A DNA stretch of 64,000 nt, taken from assembly GCA_964020085.1 (NCBI GenBank), contig OZ026603.1, positions 8,294,246 through 8,358,245 on the forward strand, written 5' to 3'. Positions 47,346 to 58,360 of this stretch are shown piece by piece. The stretch is from Micromussa lordhowensis. Its lineage: Eukaryota; Cnidaria; Anthozoa; Scleractinia; Lobophylliidae. Position 1 is the first letter of the stretch. Each line of letters starts with the position of its first letter. The notes below the pieces were generated by a model. It was given only the letters and a program-made list of their open reading frames with translations. It made no database searches and was not told the origin of the DNA. Position numbers and translations under genes: made by a program.

Positions 47346-49358
47346 CGATGCTCCAGCCAAGCACACAACTAGTATGCTATACCCATGGTCGACCCTGACT
47401 GACGGAGGCCTACTACTACGAGCGCATCGTATAGTGGCAAACGATTGATCTGATACTCGGAAAACAAATTTCAATTAAGGCTAGTCAATTTCCAAACAGC
47501 CGACCGGAATGTGGGCTGCGTAGAAAGTCATGATCGGAAACGGAAAAGATTTATTTCGTCCGGACTTGCGGTTGATTTGATTGGTTTAATTTACATCTGA
47601 AACAACGAGACGCAAGTGACTGCAAGTTTCAGGAAGAGGAGGCCTGAATTGCGCATCGATCAATACATCTCCTGGTTTGTTCTCTCACTTACAAAGTGAT
47701 GAGTCGATCAAAGACAAACTGGGGGCGAGCCATGTATTACATCTTACTTAATACACTGTATTTATTTAGTTCAATTCCAATAAAGTAGAAAACAAATTGC
47801 TCGCGAAGCAACAACGTCGTGTAATAATTGTTATATATCTCTCCATAGCTGTATCCTTGCAGACCGGTTAAGCAATAAGTATGCAGGATAAGGTCTTGTA
47901 TGCAGCACATACCCTAGGTATTCTGCAAATTCTGGTTTTGAGGAAAACAAATCTCTCTCATAGTATCATTGTACCTTTTATCTCTACTGTCATTTGACTC
48001 GCTCTCTTCGAAATCCCTCGAGCATGGCCGTGACCCGAACAAAATTAAGACCCAAGCAATGTCCATGAAAAAGTTATGACTGATGCAATGTCCGTATAAA
48101 CAACAAAACCGCAAAAAAATGACTGAGACAAGTGCCTCGGTTTGCTTGTTACTAGCTACGTCTGACGAGGCTCGTAGAATTATACAGCGATGCTACAAAA
48201 TTAAACGTCTATTTAATAAATTGAGATTTACACGCTTTGCGACTTTTGCTTGGTCACAGCTAGCTTTATCAGCAACTGTCTTGTGTATGAACTACCGGTA
48301 GTACTTCAAACAATTATCGTAAAATGGCGGAAACTCTGACAACTAGCAGAGAAAAGCACATGTAAAACTTGCAGACGGCAGCGTGGGTAGCGATAGGCGG
48401 GGACGGAAGAGGAGTTGTTAAACGTTGGCTATTGCGGTCAATTTGTTTGTTTTTATTTAAAAGTAATTCACTCAAAACAAAACGGGCACTTAACATCTTT
48501 GTGGGCGGACCCTTATTATAGTTTTCAAACTAGCGAGACACTTAAAGTTTAAGCGGGCGGCCAAATAATGTGGCGTTATAACCTATTCACAACCTCTCTC
48601 TTACCAATTTACAGTCATTAATCCATTTTTTGGCGGCTTATGCGGATTCATTCCTTGGTGTTTTTAGTTTCGGCGTTGGCGAGCTATTCTCTTGTACATA
48701 GCTTTATGACTTTGAAATGTCCTCTTTGTTTTTTGTTTTCTTTGTTTTGAATTGTTTGTTAGCATGGCCTAGTGTTTGCTCATTCCGCCGGTAACATTTC
48801 CTAACCAGACTAGTTATTGTTTAGTTTAGTGCCTGTAACGGAAGACTTGAGCAATTGGTGTTTGCACCCTGTGACCAACCGCCCTTTTTACGATTCTAGA
48901 ACTTCAAACAAACTCAGATAAAAACAACACCCTTCTTTCTTCGGTTGAAATTAATTGTTGTGGGATTCTTCCCTAGCGAGACCAAAATTAAAACTATTTG
49001 TGATGCCCTGCTCAAAAGTCGCACTTATTTTGATCTTTCATTGGGAAAGGCGCTTATTTGGAAGAAAAAGATGAACAGGTACCTCAGATATAGCGTCACT
49101 CAGCGTCACAAAGCATTAGATACGTAAGTTTTGTTGTTTGTTTTTTCTGGCTTGTGTGACTGATTATGTCGATTTACACGGGTCTGTGATCACTATCAAA
49201 AACAAAGTGATGTCATTTCCGAATATACGGGCCTATTCTGAGGGATTCATTTTTTAACCCAGCCCTGTAAAAATATCAGCTTTTGAGAGCTCAGATAAGG
49301 AACTCTATCATGTCAAAAGTATTTAAGCCCACAATTAATATTAATAATTGTCAAATGC
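47346..49358. other. No recognisable gene; upstream region of the first IL-17-like gene
   Basis: No coding domain was recognised. The right end should hold distal regulatory sequence for the + strand IL-17-like gene. I found no convincing NF-kB consensus. Confidence 0.35.
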
Positions 49359-49366
49359 TATAAATA
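49359..49366 (+). promoter_or_regulatory. TATA box of IL-17-like gene A
   Basis: TATAAATA lies 120 bases upstream of the proposed ATG, placing the start site near 49390 and giving a 5' UTR of about 90 bases. The equivalent arrangement in the paralogue supports it. Confidence 0.5.
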
Positions 49367-49478
49367 ACAGCTTTTCGTAAGCTCAAAGTGAGCACTTAAC
49401 CATCTTTATCACAGTCAAGTATCGACAACTGAAGATTTAGTGAAGTTCAGCAAGCAGATAGCTACAGCACAGTGAAAT

Positions 49479-49484
49479 ATGAAG
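49479..49484 (+). CDS. IL-17-like gene A, coding exon 1 (2 codons)
   Basis: ATG AAG is followed directly by a GTTAGC donor. Joined in phase 0 to the exon at 51851 it gives the start MKSLLLLMTS, a good signal peptide. The matching microexon in the paralogue (ATG GTT AAG, GTAAGA) and the similar intron length (2366 versus 2310 bases) support the choice. The site was found by eye; a transcript would settle it. Confidence 0.55.
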
Positions 49485-49801
49485 GTTAGCCTTGTTTTTA
49501 CAATTGGCGCTGTAGCTTAATATTTTAGTATTTCATTAGTAGTCCAGTTACGAGACAGTTATTTTTTTTATTATAGCGCTCTCGAGCAAAAAAGCAAATA
49601 ATATGACCAGTAAAGGTTTCTTTGAAACGGATTTAACGGCCTCAGCTATTCAGTGTAGTAAGTCATATACTAAAATTAATTCTGCTTCGAAAATAATTGT
49701 CTAGTTTGGTCAAAACTTTGGTAGTTTATTGCGTGGAATTACAGAATGGCCTTCAGTTGTCCCTATAAGCTTTTTATAAACATAATTGTCAAACCACATT
49801 A

Positions 49802-49836
49802 ATCGATAAAATTTGTCTACTACAAATTTTATCGAT
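49802..49836. repeat. Perfect 15-base-pair hairpin in intron 1 of gene A
   Basis: ATCGATAAAATTTGT and its exact complement are separated by CTACT. No terminator role is expected in this eukaryotic intron. Confidence 0.8.
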
Positions 49837-50803
49837 ATTGGTTGAACTAGCCTAATTAAAAGAAAAATGGTTTAGCTTTCTACTTTCCAGAATCTTTAGT
49901 TCAATTAACTGGCATGATAATGTATTAACAAAAGTAGTCTCTAGTGCTATCTCGAGTGTTCTCCAGTGCCGCAGACCTCTCTAAATTAGTCCAGAATAAT
50001 TAATGACAGAATGACGCTGTCTGTGCAACAAGGCTATGAAAATGCACCTGTGGTTAATGTCGCCACTGATCGTGCCGCAGCCATTGTGTACCATTTAAGT
50101 GAGGTCTTTCGTCAAGGAGGCTACAATTGATGTGCTTAAGCTTAAGGATTACTTTAGACAAGCAAACGTGTTTATTCTCGAGCTTTGTATAGCTAAGCGC
50201 ATCTTGAAAGCCGCAAGTCTCGTACAGTTTCACCGTTTGCGGTAATTACAGCAACAGCGAGATTTGACATCGTATATTTTGCTAATAGTACTCCATTATT
50301 GACACTACACTTGTGCCTGACTGAAAGAACTTCGCGCAATAAAAAATATCAGTCTACAAAGCCATATAAAAACGTTTCTCTGCAAAATCCTTTCTGAAAT
50401 ATTGTACCAGTTAGCTGAAAATTTAACCCATCCATAAAACTTTACTAGTTTCGGAAGACATTGGTTTGTATTTATTAGTACTACAGGAGGAATATTTAAT
50501 AGCTCTAAAAACCACGCAACACTGACTGTAGGCATACGGGACCAATTCGTTGCTAACTGAATTATATGACTGAGTTGAATATATCAATTTAGGTTTGTTC
50601 TACTTGCATGGCTATCAGACGTTTTGCTAGTATGAGGAAGTCACAAGCTACGGTACTAAGAAAGACGAAAAGAGTGGAACAACCAAGGAAATTGTAAAAT
50701 CGCGTTCATCTTATTTTGCTTCCAGAAAACTCTGTGCAAAGTTATGAATGTACAAAACTCTCCAGTAAGCTTTACCTCCATTGTAGACGAAATTATCTGA
50801 TAG

Positions 50804-51175
50804 TTAATGCTGAGTGCTTTCTAGTAGCGATGTTTGATTTTCACCGTAGATTATTTTTGGTAAAGCTTTTGTAAAAACCGGCGGCAACGGAGTCAATGCA
50901 CGTCGGTTTACTGCCAGATTATTAGATAATTTTTGGTACCTTTCAATTAAAGATACACCTACCGCTTTGTACATGTCGTTCTGTAAAGTTTCAGAAGAGC
51001 TTTGACCGTCAACTTTGTGTATGAAGTCCTGCTTGTTGACTATATAGGAACCGCCACATATAGCTATCTTAGAACTGAACACACAGTAAATTTTAAGTTT
51101 CGTGGTATTCGAATAATTTGAAGAACTGAAATGATCCGGAAAGGTCCGCTTGCCATTGTTACTTAAGTGTAACAA
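50804..51175 (-). other. Unassigned 123-codon frame antisense in intron 1 of gene A
   Basis: Its composition is protein-like, but I recognise no domain and no signal peptide. It lies wholly within the intron on the opposite strand. It could be a decayed exon, part of a mobile element or chance. Confidence 0.2.
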
Positions 51176-51850
51176 CGTATGGGTGTTTTGTTTATTTGAA
51201 TGGTTTTGTTTTAATTGAATTATATTGTTAACAATCCAATGTCAAAAAGTCTGGGTGGACAATAGAAAGGAAATTATGAAACAGAGATAGGATCAGTTAT
51301 ATGACGCGTTTTGCATTATGGATTCAATTTTGATTAGCTTCAATCCTTTTACGGTGCGAGATATTCTGAAGTATTTTCTGTCAGGCTATTTTTAATTAAT
51401 TTTTCAATTCCGAGGCTTAAACTGCTTCAGTAGACATCAAAAGGAAGCTTAGAAGAACGTTACGATTTGTAGGCTTGATTTCTTTGCAATATTGGTTCAC
51501 GGTTCCTATAAATATGATGCATTGCAACAGATTTGTAAAAAATAGTCCAATTCCTGTAAAGACTATTGGACTCCTATTTATTTAGATGACATTGTGAACA
51601 CCCAATTGCAGACAAAAGGAACCTCTTTTGAGCTTTTTTGTTTTCCTTGTTCATGATGGTACTCCGGTAGTTCCAATAAAATCTCCGCCCATGTGACATC
51701 TTCTGAGATCGGATCTTTACATAGTCTACTCTGAGACTGTTTCCTTGTGATTCTTTTAACTAGTGCATGCAACACTCTTAATTGAATTGTTCTTGTCCTT
51801 TTGCTGTTTTAGTTAATCAGAGTTACTAACTCGTTGGCTGTTTTCTTTAG

Positions 51851-52285
51851 TCCTTGCTGTTGCTGATGACTTCACTCTTGACAATGACGTCATTTATCAC
51901 CTCCTCTCCATGCCGAAGAAAATCTGATTTACGAGCAGCGCAAGCATTACGCCATATTCAACAAAAATACATATTCGTGAGGAAGAAAACAAGTGCGCTC
52001 ATTCCGAAACAGCTTGGTCCGCAACCAAGGAAAACTCGCTCAGAGTCTTCAAGCATACCGGGTACCACCTATTGTCCATGGAAGTGGGTTCAAGATGATG
52101 ATCCCGCGCGTATCCCGCGAAGTATAATGAAAGCTGTGTGTCCCGGATGTCCACATTATTGCCGGCCTGTGTACTATTATCATAACGTTCTTATTCCAAA
52201 ATGTGACAAAACCACAGGAGAAAAAGTATGGAAATGGAAAGAAAAAGAACTGGTCGTAGCCTACGTCTACGATCCTTACAACTAA
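51851..52285 (+). CDS. IL-17-like secreted protein A, main exon
   Basis: This exon begins after a TTTTCTTTAG acceptor and codes 144 residues to a TAA; with the two-codon exon at 49479 the protein has 146. A hydrophobic signal peptide covers residues 1 to about 20. The IL-17-type domain starts at CPWKW (C77) and contains DDDPARIP, AVCPGC (C99, C102), C106 and C120, and ends AYVYDPYN. IL-17 family proteins are secreted cystine-knot ligands of IL-17 receptors; a role in innate immune signalling is inferred. The C-x-C that closes the knot in vertebrate IL-17s aligns with YVY, so disulfide pairing must differ. A basic region (about 24-67) separates the signal from the domain. It lies tail to tail with paralogue B; spacing of the last five cysteines is identical. 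Confidence 0.72.
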   Translation, partial: SLLLLMTSLLTMTSFITSSPCRRKSDLRAAQALRHIQQKYIFVRKKTSALIPKQLGPQPRKTRSESSSIPGTTYCPWKWVQDDDPARIPRSIMKAVCPGCPHYCRPVYYYHNVLIPKCDKTTGEKVWKWKEKELVVAYVYDPYN

Positions 52286-52829
52286 ATTAATAGATAAAAA
52301 TTAATTTTATTTCCAGTGGTAATCGAACTTGAGCTCATTACCGTAAGCTATAGATAAGCTTCTGCTCCTAAACATTTTGGCATTGTATATGGTATTTATT
52401 TGAGAAAAAAAAAACGATTTGGACAGAACTGAGAGGAAGAAAGCAAAGCTTTCGCAATTTTTGTTTGAAATGCAATTTCATCTGGTGTGATCAATATAAA
52501 AGAGAAAACAGATTTCAAATTTCAAATAACTCTATATATATATTATTTATTTATAGGAATATTCAAAATGGACTTGAGTGTAATCTTTTGAGTGACAGAT
52601 GAAGTCTTATTTATTGTGAACAAGTCGTATTACGGGCTTTTAATTTAACAAAAAGTCCTGATTCAATAATTATTTTTGGAATGTTTAATTAAACTTGTGG
52701 ATACTCTTTGCTTGAATTTATTCCTTAGTTATACTAATGTGCCACACAGGCATGATGGGCAGTGAGTGAGTGAGTGATACTAATGAGCTGCAGAACAATT
52801 ACCATTACTATCACAGACGTTTATCACTG
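52286..52829. other. 3' flank of IL-17-like gene A
   Basis: AT-rich; no canonical AATAAA close to the stop codon. An AATATAAA near 52492 is the best nearby polyadenylation-like hexamer context. No other feature was seen. Confidence 0.3.
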
Positions 52830-52905
52830 CTGCTGCTAACTACTGCTACTACTACTACAATTACTAGTACTGCTACAACAATTATTACTACTGCTAAACT
52901 ACCAT
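52830..52905. repeat. Degenerate (CTA/CTG)n trinucleotide tract
   Basis: Imperfect CTA, CTG and ACA triplets of the same kind as the long arrays at 57205-57600 and 57946-58360. Confidence 0.7.
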
Positions 52906-52935
52906 ACAGTCTTGTTCGATGCTGTCATCCTCATT

Positions 52936-53307
52936 TCATTCCTCACGGGAAGATATGAACTCAATAAATTGACCTCGCTCCCAATGTTTTTCAGGCTTCT
53001 TCTTTCCAACTGCTTAAATTGGAAAATATACTGCGATGATCATTCTTCACTTTTATCTACAACCGCAGTTCATATTTGAATTATTTCGTATATACATCAC
53101 ATCATTTCATTCATATGGGAAGATATGAACTCAATAAATTGACCTCACTCCCAATGTTTTGCCTCATAGTTCAGTTGGTAGAGCATCGCACCGGTATCGC
53201 GGAGGTCACGGGTTCGAATCCCGTTTAAGCCCTGATTTTTTTTCAGGCTTCTTCTTTCCAATTGCTTAAATTGGAAAATATACTACGATGATCATTCTTC
53301 ACTTTTT
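52936..53307 (+). mobile_element. tRNA-headed SINE-type repeat, two tandem units, 13-base target duplication
   Basis: Flanked by a perfect direct repeat TGTCATCCTCATT (52923-52935 and 53308-53320). Two related units each contain GAAGATATGAACTCAATAAA, CTCCCAATGTTTT and CAGGCTTCTTCTTTCC. The second unit has a tRNA-like segment between the last two motifs; the first lacks it precisely. Its composition resembles a short repeat I associate with coral genomes. Confidence 0.65.
53160..53231 (+). tRNA. tRNA-like segment within the SINE (pseudo-tRNA)
   Basis: Box A (TAGTTCAGTTGG) and box B (GGTTCGAATCC) of an internal RNA polymerase III promoter are intact, and the D stem and T stem pair. The acceptor stem has three mismatches and the anticodon stem one. 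The seven-base loop CCGGTAT would put GGT (Thr) in the anticodon position but lacks U33. It is therefore a repeat head, not a functional tRNA gene. Confidence 0.65.
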
Positions 53308-53623
53308 TGTCATCCTCATTGTTGGCCAATACTTCAAATCTGTTTCGGTGCAGTATGGAACTATTTCTTAACTTTCTGACCTCTGAGCTTCGCTGTGTCG
53401 TGCAGTTTCCCTCCTTCCCCTAGCTCTCTCCCTCTTAGCTCTGCGTAATTTCAGCTTCCCCCTTGCCAATACAAGGTAATGTGTATTGTTTGCGTCTGCA
53501 TCTCTCATGACTCTGACGTCGAGAAGGGACCTCCTGTATCTTCTATGATTGTGATGTGGTAATTTTGGTGACGGTCGCGTTCATTAGGTGAGGTGCATGT
53601 AAGCTTGAAAATAAACTCTGTGT

Positions 53624-54137
53624 TTAAACAATATTGCACCGGAGACAAGGTTTTGCGAGCTTCTCTCCATTCTCGTTCATCCTTCCTAGTCCTTGCCTTC
53701 CATCGCTCTCTAGGTTGTCTTGGCCTACTTTGGCGTTCGTGTTCCCCATAATAATCAGCACGTCATGCCCTGGGTGCTCTTTCCACTTCTCTTTGCAGCT
53801 GTTCGTAAAATTCATCCTTGAAGCTCTCTTATGCTTCGTTGGTTGGTGCTTAGAACAATACTATTGTGAGCTTCGCGTATCGAGAATTGGATCTAGCACT
53901 CAGAATCCTGTCGTTCACTGGATTCCATCTTAACAATGCCACTCTTGTTTCTTTCTTCAAGGTCATACCCACTCCTCTTTGTTGGTCATCCTCTGAGCCA
54001 GAGTACAGGATGTATTCACCTGTGCTGCTCCTCAACTCCCTAAATTCATTCCATCTTGTTTCACTCAGTCCGACTATGTCCAGTCCATATTTCCTGAACC
54101 CTTTCACCACATTGGCTGTTTTTCCCACCTGGAACAA
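53624..54137 (-). pseudogene. LINE AP-endonuclease fragment, RTE-like
   Basis: Two minus-strand pieces belong to an apurinic-type endonuclease of a non-LTR retrotransposon. 54137-53850 has FQVGKTANVV, YGLDIVGLSETRWNEF and SGSEDDQQRGVGMTL; 53815-53624 has HDVLIIMGNTNAKVGQDN. A frameshift and stops lie between them near 53816-53850. The motif set resembles RTE/BovB-type endonucleases. The reverse transcriptase is absent. Confidence 0.75.
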
Positions 54138-54247
54138 CGTTCTGACGTACTTCTTTCTGATGTCACTTCAGTTTCAAAATTATTTGATTTATTATCACTT
54201 TTCGAAAGGGGTTCTGGTCTAAAAGTAAATCAAACATAATCTGATTA

Positions 54248-54433
54248 ACAAATTGACGTCAGTTTTTCATGCGTCTGTCCTGTTATTGATCATAAATTTC
54301 GTCATCACATTGTCAAAGTAGCTATGGATCCACGAGGCGATAGCCGAGTGGATCCGCAGACTACTTTGACAATGTGATGACGACATTCATTGTCAATAAC
54401 AGGACAGACTCATTAAAAACTGACATCAATTTG
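54248..54433. repeat. Foldback element with long arms
   Basis: Arms contain CTGTCCTGTTATTGA and CACATTGTCAAAGTAG with their complements. The centre, GATCCACGAGGCGATAGCCGAGTGGATC, is a further hairpin. Confidence 0.85.
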
Positions 54434-55791
54434 TTTTTTTCGATAACAAATGGTCGAATTGGCCGCTCTCGCTCGCTGACACGTCGCACAAATTTCAAAT
54501 TCATGTGACTCTCCGCATATTGACGATAAAAATTAGCCCAATGAGCGCGCGAGAATTTCTGCAGTCATCGTAAAAAATGTTATGGCTTGCTCTATGCATC
54601 ACAGGAAAGATAGCATCCTCGATCTCCAAATGAACCGCGAGTCAGTTTACGCGCTTGGGGTGCATTTTACATATGATCTAGAAGTGTCTGAAAAGAAAAA
54701 CGTTTTTGACAAACTAGGATCTTTAAAGAAAATGTTGAATATGTGGTCCCAAAGAGACCTCTCTTTCTTTGGTAGGATCATGCATATAATCGTAACATTA
54801 GCATTTTCAAACTTGTCCCTATCGGCAGTGTCATGAATACCCCTAAAGACTTCAACAAAGAAGTAAACAAGCTCACGTTCGACTTCATCTAAAATCACAA
54901 AGCAGCCAAAATAAAAAACGACTACTTTTATCAAGGACACGAAAGACTTCTCTCTCTTCGACAAAGCACTTATGTTAAACTGGGTCCTGAGCGGTTGTGT
55001 TTTAACTCGGATGCTCCATGGCAGTACATACCAAAACCACTCCTAGCCGACGCCGGTGGTACGGAACTGTTTAAATGTTATTATGGTTATAATCTCCTTG
55101 ACCTAGACAACCAGCTTTCTGCTTTCTACAAACAAATAATTTCTTACTGGCAGGACATCGCAACGACCACGCCTAAAAGTAAAATTGAGGTTCTCTCACA
55201 ACCAATCTGAAACAACCGATTTTTAACTGTGAATAAGAAAATTGTATACTTTTCTCATTGGTATCAAGCGGGAATAAAACAAATCTCAGACCTTTTTTAC
55301 TCCTGTGAAGGCCATTTCCTTAAGTTTAATTCCTCTTGCAATAAATTCAATGTAAAATGTAACTGGTTACAATATTATAGCATCTTTCTTCTATTCCGCA
55401 AAATTGGAAAAAAACTATTGCAAGAAGGTTCCAAAGACCTAGTTACGCCTCCCACCTTAATTGGTTCACTGACATGCAAGACAATATACAATGTGCTGCT
55501 AAACCTTGAAGATCTACCTCCACCCACTTCTGAGAAAAAGACATTTAGCGGCTGGCATCGCGAAAAATGACTTAGATGAAATCTACTCTTACCATTCCGC
55601 GGCACAAAAGAAATTAAACTGACGATGTTCCAATATAAAATCATTCACCGAATTTTACCAACGATGAAATTAGTTGCCTCGCCCTCCTGTCCCTTTTGTC
55701 CTTCTGAGTGTCAGACCATGTGATATTTGTTTATAAACTGCACTCTAGCATCTTCTTTTTGGAATAGATTCCAGGAGTGGTACTCAATCTC

Positions 55792-56011
55792 TAGCCTGCG
55801 AAAACAGCCGTCCTTCTTCGCTCCCGACCCGAGTGGCATTTCGCGAGAAGGACGTCTGCGATTTACCGCCGAAAATTCCATACTGATAACGCAAATCTGT
55901 CCCGAATCTGGTCATGAACGCTGATTGGTCACACAAGTTCGATCGGTAATTATGCATAACTAAGTCCGTAAATATGCGGGACCAAAACAAGCCTGCTGTT
56001 TTCGCAGGCTA
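55792..56011. mobile_element. MULE-like MITE with 9-base target duplication
   Basis: A 220-base element with inverted ends TAGCCTGCGAAAACAG and its complement, flanked by the perfect direct repeat CTCAATCTC (55783-55791 and 56012-56020). A 9-base duplication fits the Mutator-like superfamily. It sits inside the LINE. A truncated relative is at 13822-14003. Confidence 0.8.
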
Positions 56012-56179
56012 CTCAATCTCTAGCAACACGAAACTGCTGCTGTCAGAATTAGACCTTATGTTCGGAATTATACCGAGTGTTTAGCCCTCAACCATCTCAT
56101 TATTTTGGGTATATATTTCTTCTTTGTTAACGCTTTAAATACCTGTTTTTATATGTAGAATGCGGTTTTTTTTAAGAAC

Positions 56180-56180
<1 letters not shown>

Positions 56181-56252
<72 letters not shown>
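56181..56252. repeat. (ATT)n microsatellite inside LINE coding sequence
   Basis: About 24 uninterrupted ATT triplets separate two segments that are contiguous in the LINE protein, so the tract expanded after insertion. Confidence 0.9.
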
Positions 56253-56254
<2 letters not shown>

Positions 56255-56376
56255 ATGAACCAAGTTGATGATTTTGTCTCGCTGGTGCCCGAAAACATCA
56301 ATCTAGAAAAATAAATTGCAGTCACTTCTAATAAGGAGAAGGAATTCAGGAACAAATGGAAATTTTTGTCTATCAC

Positions 56377-57204
56377 TATAAAATTGTATTGTGTCCTATT
56401 TTTCTTCTCGGCTTTTTTATTTTGATTTTTTCCTTTTCGCCACCTATTTATTTAATAATCTATTGAATTCTAGAAAATTAAAACCCTATAAAGTGAAAGG
56501 AAAAACAATAAAATTCTTATTAGAGGCTCGCACAATAAATTTGTAAATAGACCAATTGTAATTTAATTTCACTAGTGTAAGTTGTATTATAATATAGCTA
56601 TTGTATATAGTGCAAGTAAAAGTAGTTTAAGTACCGTGTAAGAAGTAAGTATAGCGTAAGTACACATGTAAGAGTTGTAAGTAGTGTAAGTAATAAAAAA
56701 ATATTTCCTTTTAGTAAGTAAGAAGTAAATATATTTCCAACTATAAGAAATAAATTAAAAAAAACGTTCTGATGTTCCAGCAGCCAACTCTGAGAGTTGA
56801 CTTCGGAGTTATCAGAGATGCAGCTGACAAGGTGATCGGGCTTCTTGGTTCCTCTTAACTTTCTCCACAAACCGTCACACAGTCTTGCAGCTCCGAGTCT
56901 CTAAGAAAGGAAGTCGTCATCGGGTGTGCTGCACGTTGCCTGCCCACATCCGTAGATGGATCTCGCTAATTCTGATATGGTTTCAGTAATCAGGCTTTAT
57001 TTCACTGTGTAGGGCGATTGGCCCTACTCCAAATCCCCAACCTGAAGGGCCAGGGACTGTCCTTATTTCTGGTTTCTATCCTCTAACCTGCCCGGCATGA
57101 TTGAATCTGCTATGGAGATTGAACTCCCAGCTGGTATAGCTCTCGCGATCAGGGAAACACACAAGCTCCCAAACCACTAAAACGCGACAGTCCATGAAAG
57201 GAGA
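56377..57204. other. LINE 3' flank and AT-rich sequence
   Basis: Probably starts with the 3' UTR of the plus-strand LINE (several AATAAA motifs), followed by GTAAGTAGTGTAAGTA-type simple sequence near 56640-56740. No gene was recognised. Confidence 0.35.
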
Positions 57205-57600
57205 CAATTACTACTGCTGCTGCTAAAATTACCACTACTGCTGCTGCTGCCACTGCCACGAACCACTACCAATACCGCTATCACTACCACTATCGTTACC
57301 ACTACCACTACCACAGTCCATACCTCTACCGCTGCCATAACCACTACCACTTCACGACGCTGCTTCTGTTAGTGCTTCTTCTCCTGCTACTGCTACTCTA
57401 CTGCTGTGGCTGTTACTACTACTGACGTTGCTACTACTACTACTGCTACTGTTGCTGCTACTGCTACTGCTTCTTCTTCTGCTGCTGCTGCTGCTATTGC
57501 TACTGTTCCTACGTCTGCTTGTGCTCCTGCTACTGCTACTACTACTCCTACTTCTGATACTGCTACTGTTACCGCTGCTACTTCTACTGCTACTGATGCA
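57205..57600. repeat. Degenerate (CTG/CTA/CCA)n trinucleotide array
   Basis: Imperfect triplet array of about 400 bases. Frames through it (poly-Leu, Thr/Ala-rich) are artefacts. Confidence 0.85.
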
Positions 57601-57603
57601 AAT

Positions 57604-57726
57604 GCAAAGAAATTCTCACTCCGTTTTCAAGGCCTCAAATTATTTAATTCTCTCAGCACTGAAATTGAAAATACCTCTAGTGTTGATGTGTTCACCTCTA
57701 AACTCAAGTCATCTTTCTTGGTATAA
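57604..57726 (+). pseudogene. LINE C-terminal tail, CR1/L2-like
   Basis: Forty codons end in FSLRFQGLKLFNSLSTEI followed by a Ser-rich stretch and SKLKSSFLV. This fits the conserved terminal motif of CR1/L2-type reverse transcriptases (RFQGPK-WNSLP, then F-KLKKYLL). The protein upstream is replaced by the triplet array. Confidence 0.6.
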
Positions 57727-57945
57727 GTATATTTTACTTCTCTTAGTATGCTTGTGTGTGCCTTTTTCGCTTTTTCTTTTTCTTCCTTTGCTTTTGCGCA
57801 TTCGCCGGCACAATTGATTTTGCTTAACTACTTTTTATTCTAAATTATGATCTCAGCTATCATAAACGTAGTCCTTAACATAAGCATTATACATTGATAT
57901 GTTGTAAATATATTTATAAATGGCAAAAAATAAAACAAACAATAC

Positions 57946-58112
57946 TACTACGGCTACTACTACTGCCACTGCTGCTGCTGCTGCTACTACTGCTACTGCT
58001 ACTACTGCTACTTTTGCTGCTGCTACTGCGGCTGCGCGCGTGCGACTTTTGTTGTTGCTACTGCTACTACTGCTATCACTACACCTACTACTGTAACGAC
58101 AACCACTATTAT

Positions 58113-58146
<34 letters not shown>

Positions 58147-58360
58147 GCTACTGCTACTGCTACTACTACTGCTACTGCTACTGCTACTGCTACTGCTACT
58201 GCTACTGCTACTGCTACTGCTACTGCTACTGCTACTGCTACTGCTACTGCTACTGCTACTGCTACTGCTACTGCTACTGCTACTGCTACTGCTACTGCTA
58301 CTGCTACTGCTACTGCTACTGCTACTGCTACTGCTACTGCTACTACTACTACCACTACTT
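57946..58360. repeat. (CTA/CTG)n and (ACTGCT)n microsatellite
   Basis: Mixed CTA/CTG triplets turn into a nearly pure ACTGCT hexamer array from about 58165 to 58340. All frames through it are artefacts. Confidence 0.9.

Larger units (their letters stand above)
54582..56376 (+). pseudogene. L1/Tx1-like LINE, C-terminal portion with two later insertions
   Basis: Pieces on the plus strand follow a LINE C-terminal region in order. 54582-54836 has ALGVHFTYD and MWSQRDLSFFGRI. 54995-55210 has YIPKPLLADAGG and FYKQIISYW; 55229-55570 follows. Near 55620-55760 is a knuckle-like part (SCPFCPSECQTM and LFINCTLASSFW). 56250-56376 has QVDDFVSLVPENINLEK, a stop, then NKEKEFRNKWKFLSI. The frame is broken by stops and shifts. 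A MITE (55792-56011) and an (ATT)n expansion (56181-56252) interrupt it. It differs from the LINE at 34945-37031, so two subfamilies are present. Confidence 0.75.

Noticed and set aside
53160..53231. Functional tRNA-Thr gene
   Set aside because: Boxes A and B are good, but the acceptor stem has three mismatches, the anticodon stem one, and position 33 is C. It sits within a SINE with target duplications.
52923..53320. CRISPR-like direct repeats
   Set aside because: The repeats here and in the minisatellites are eukaryotic SINE or tandem units with no unique equal-length spacers.
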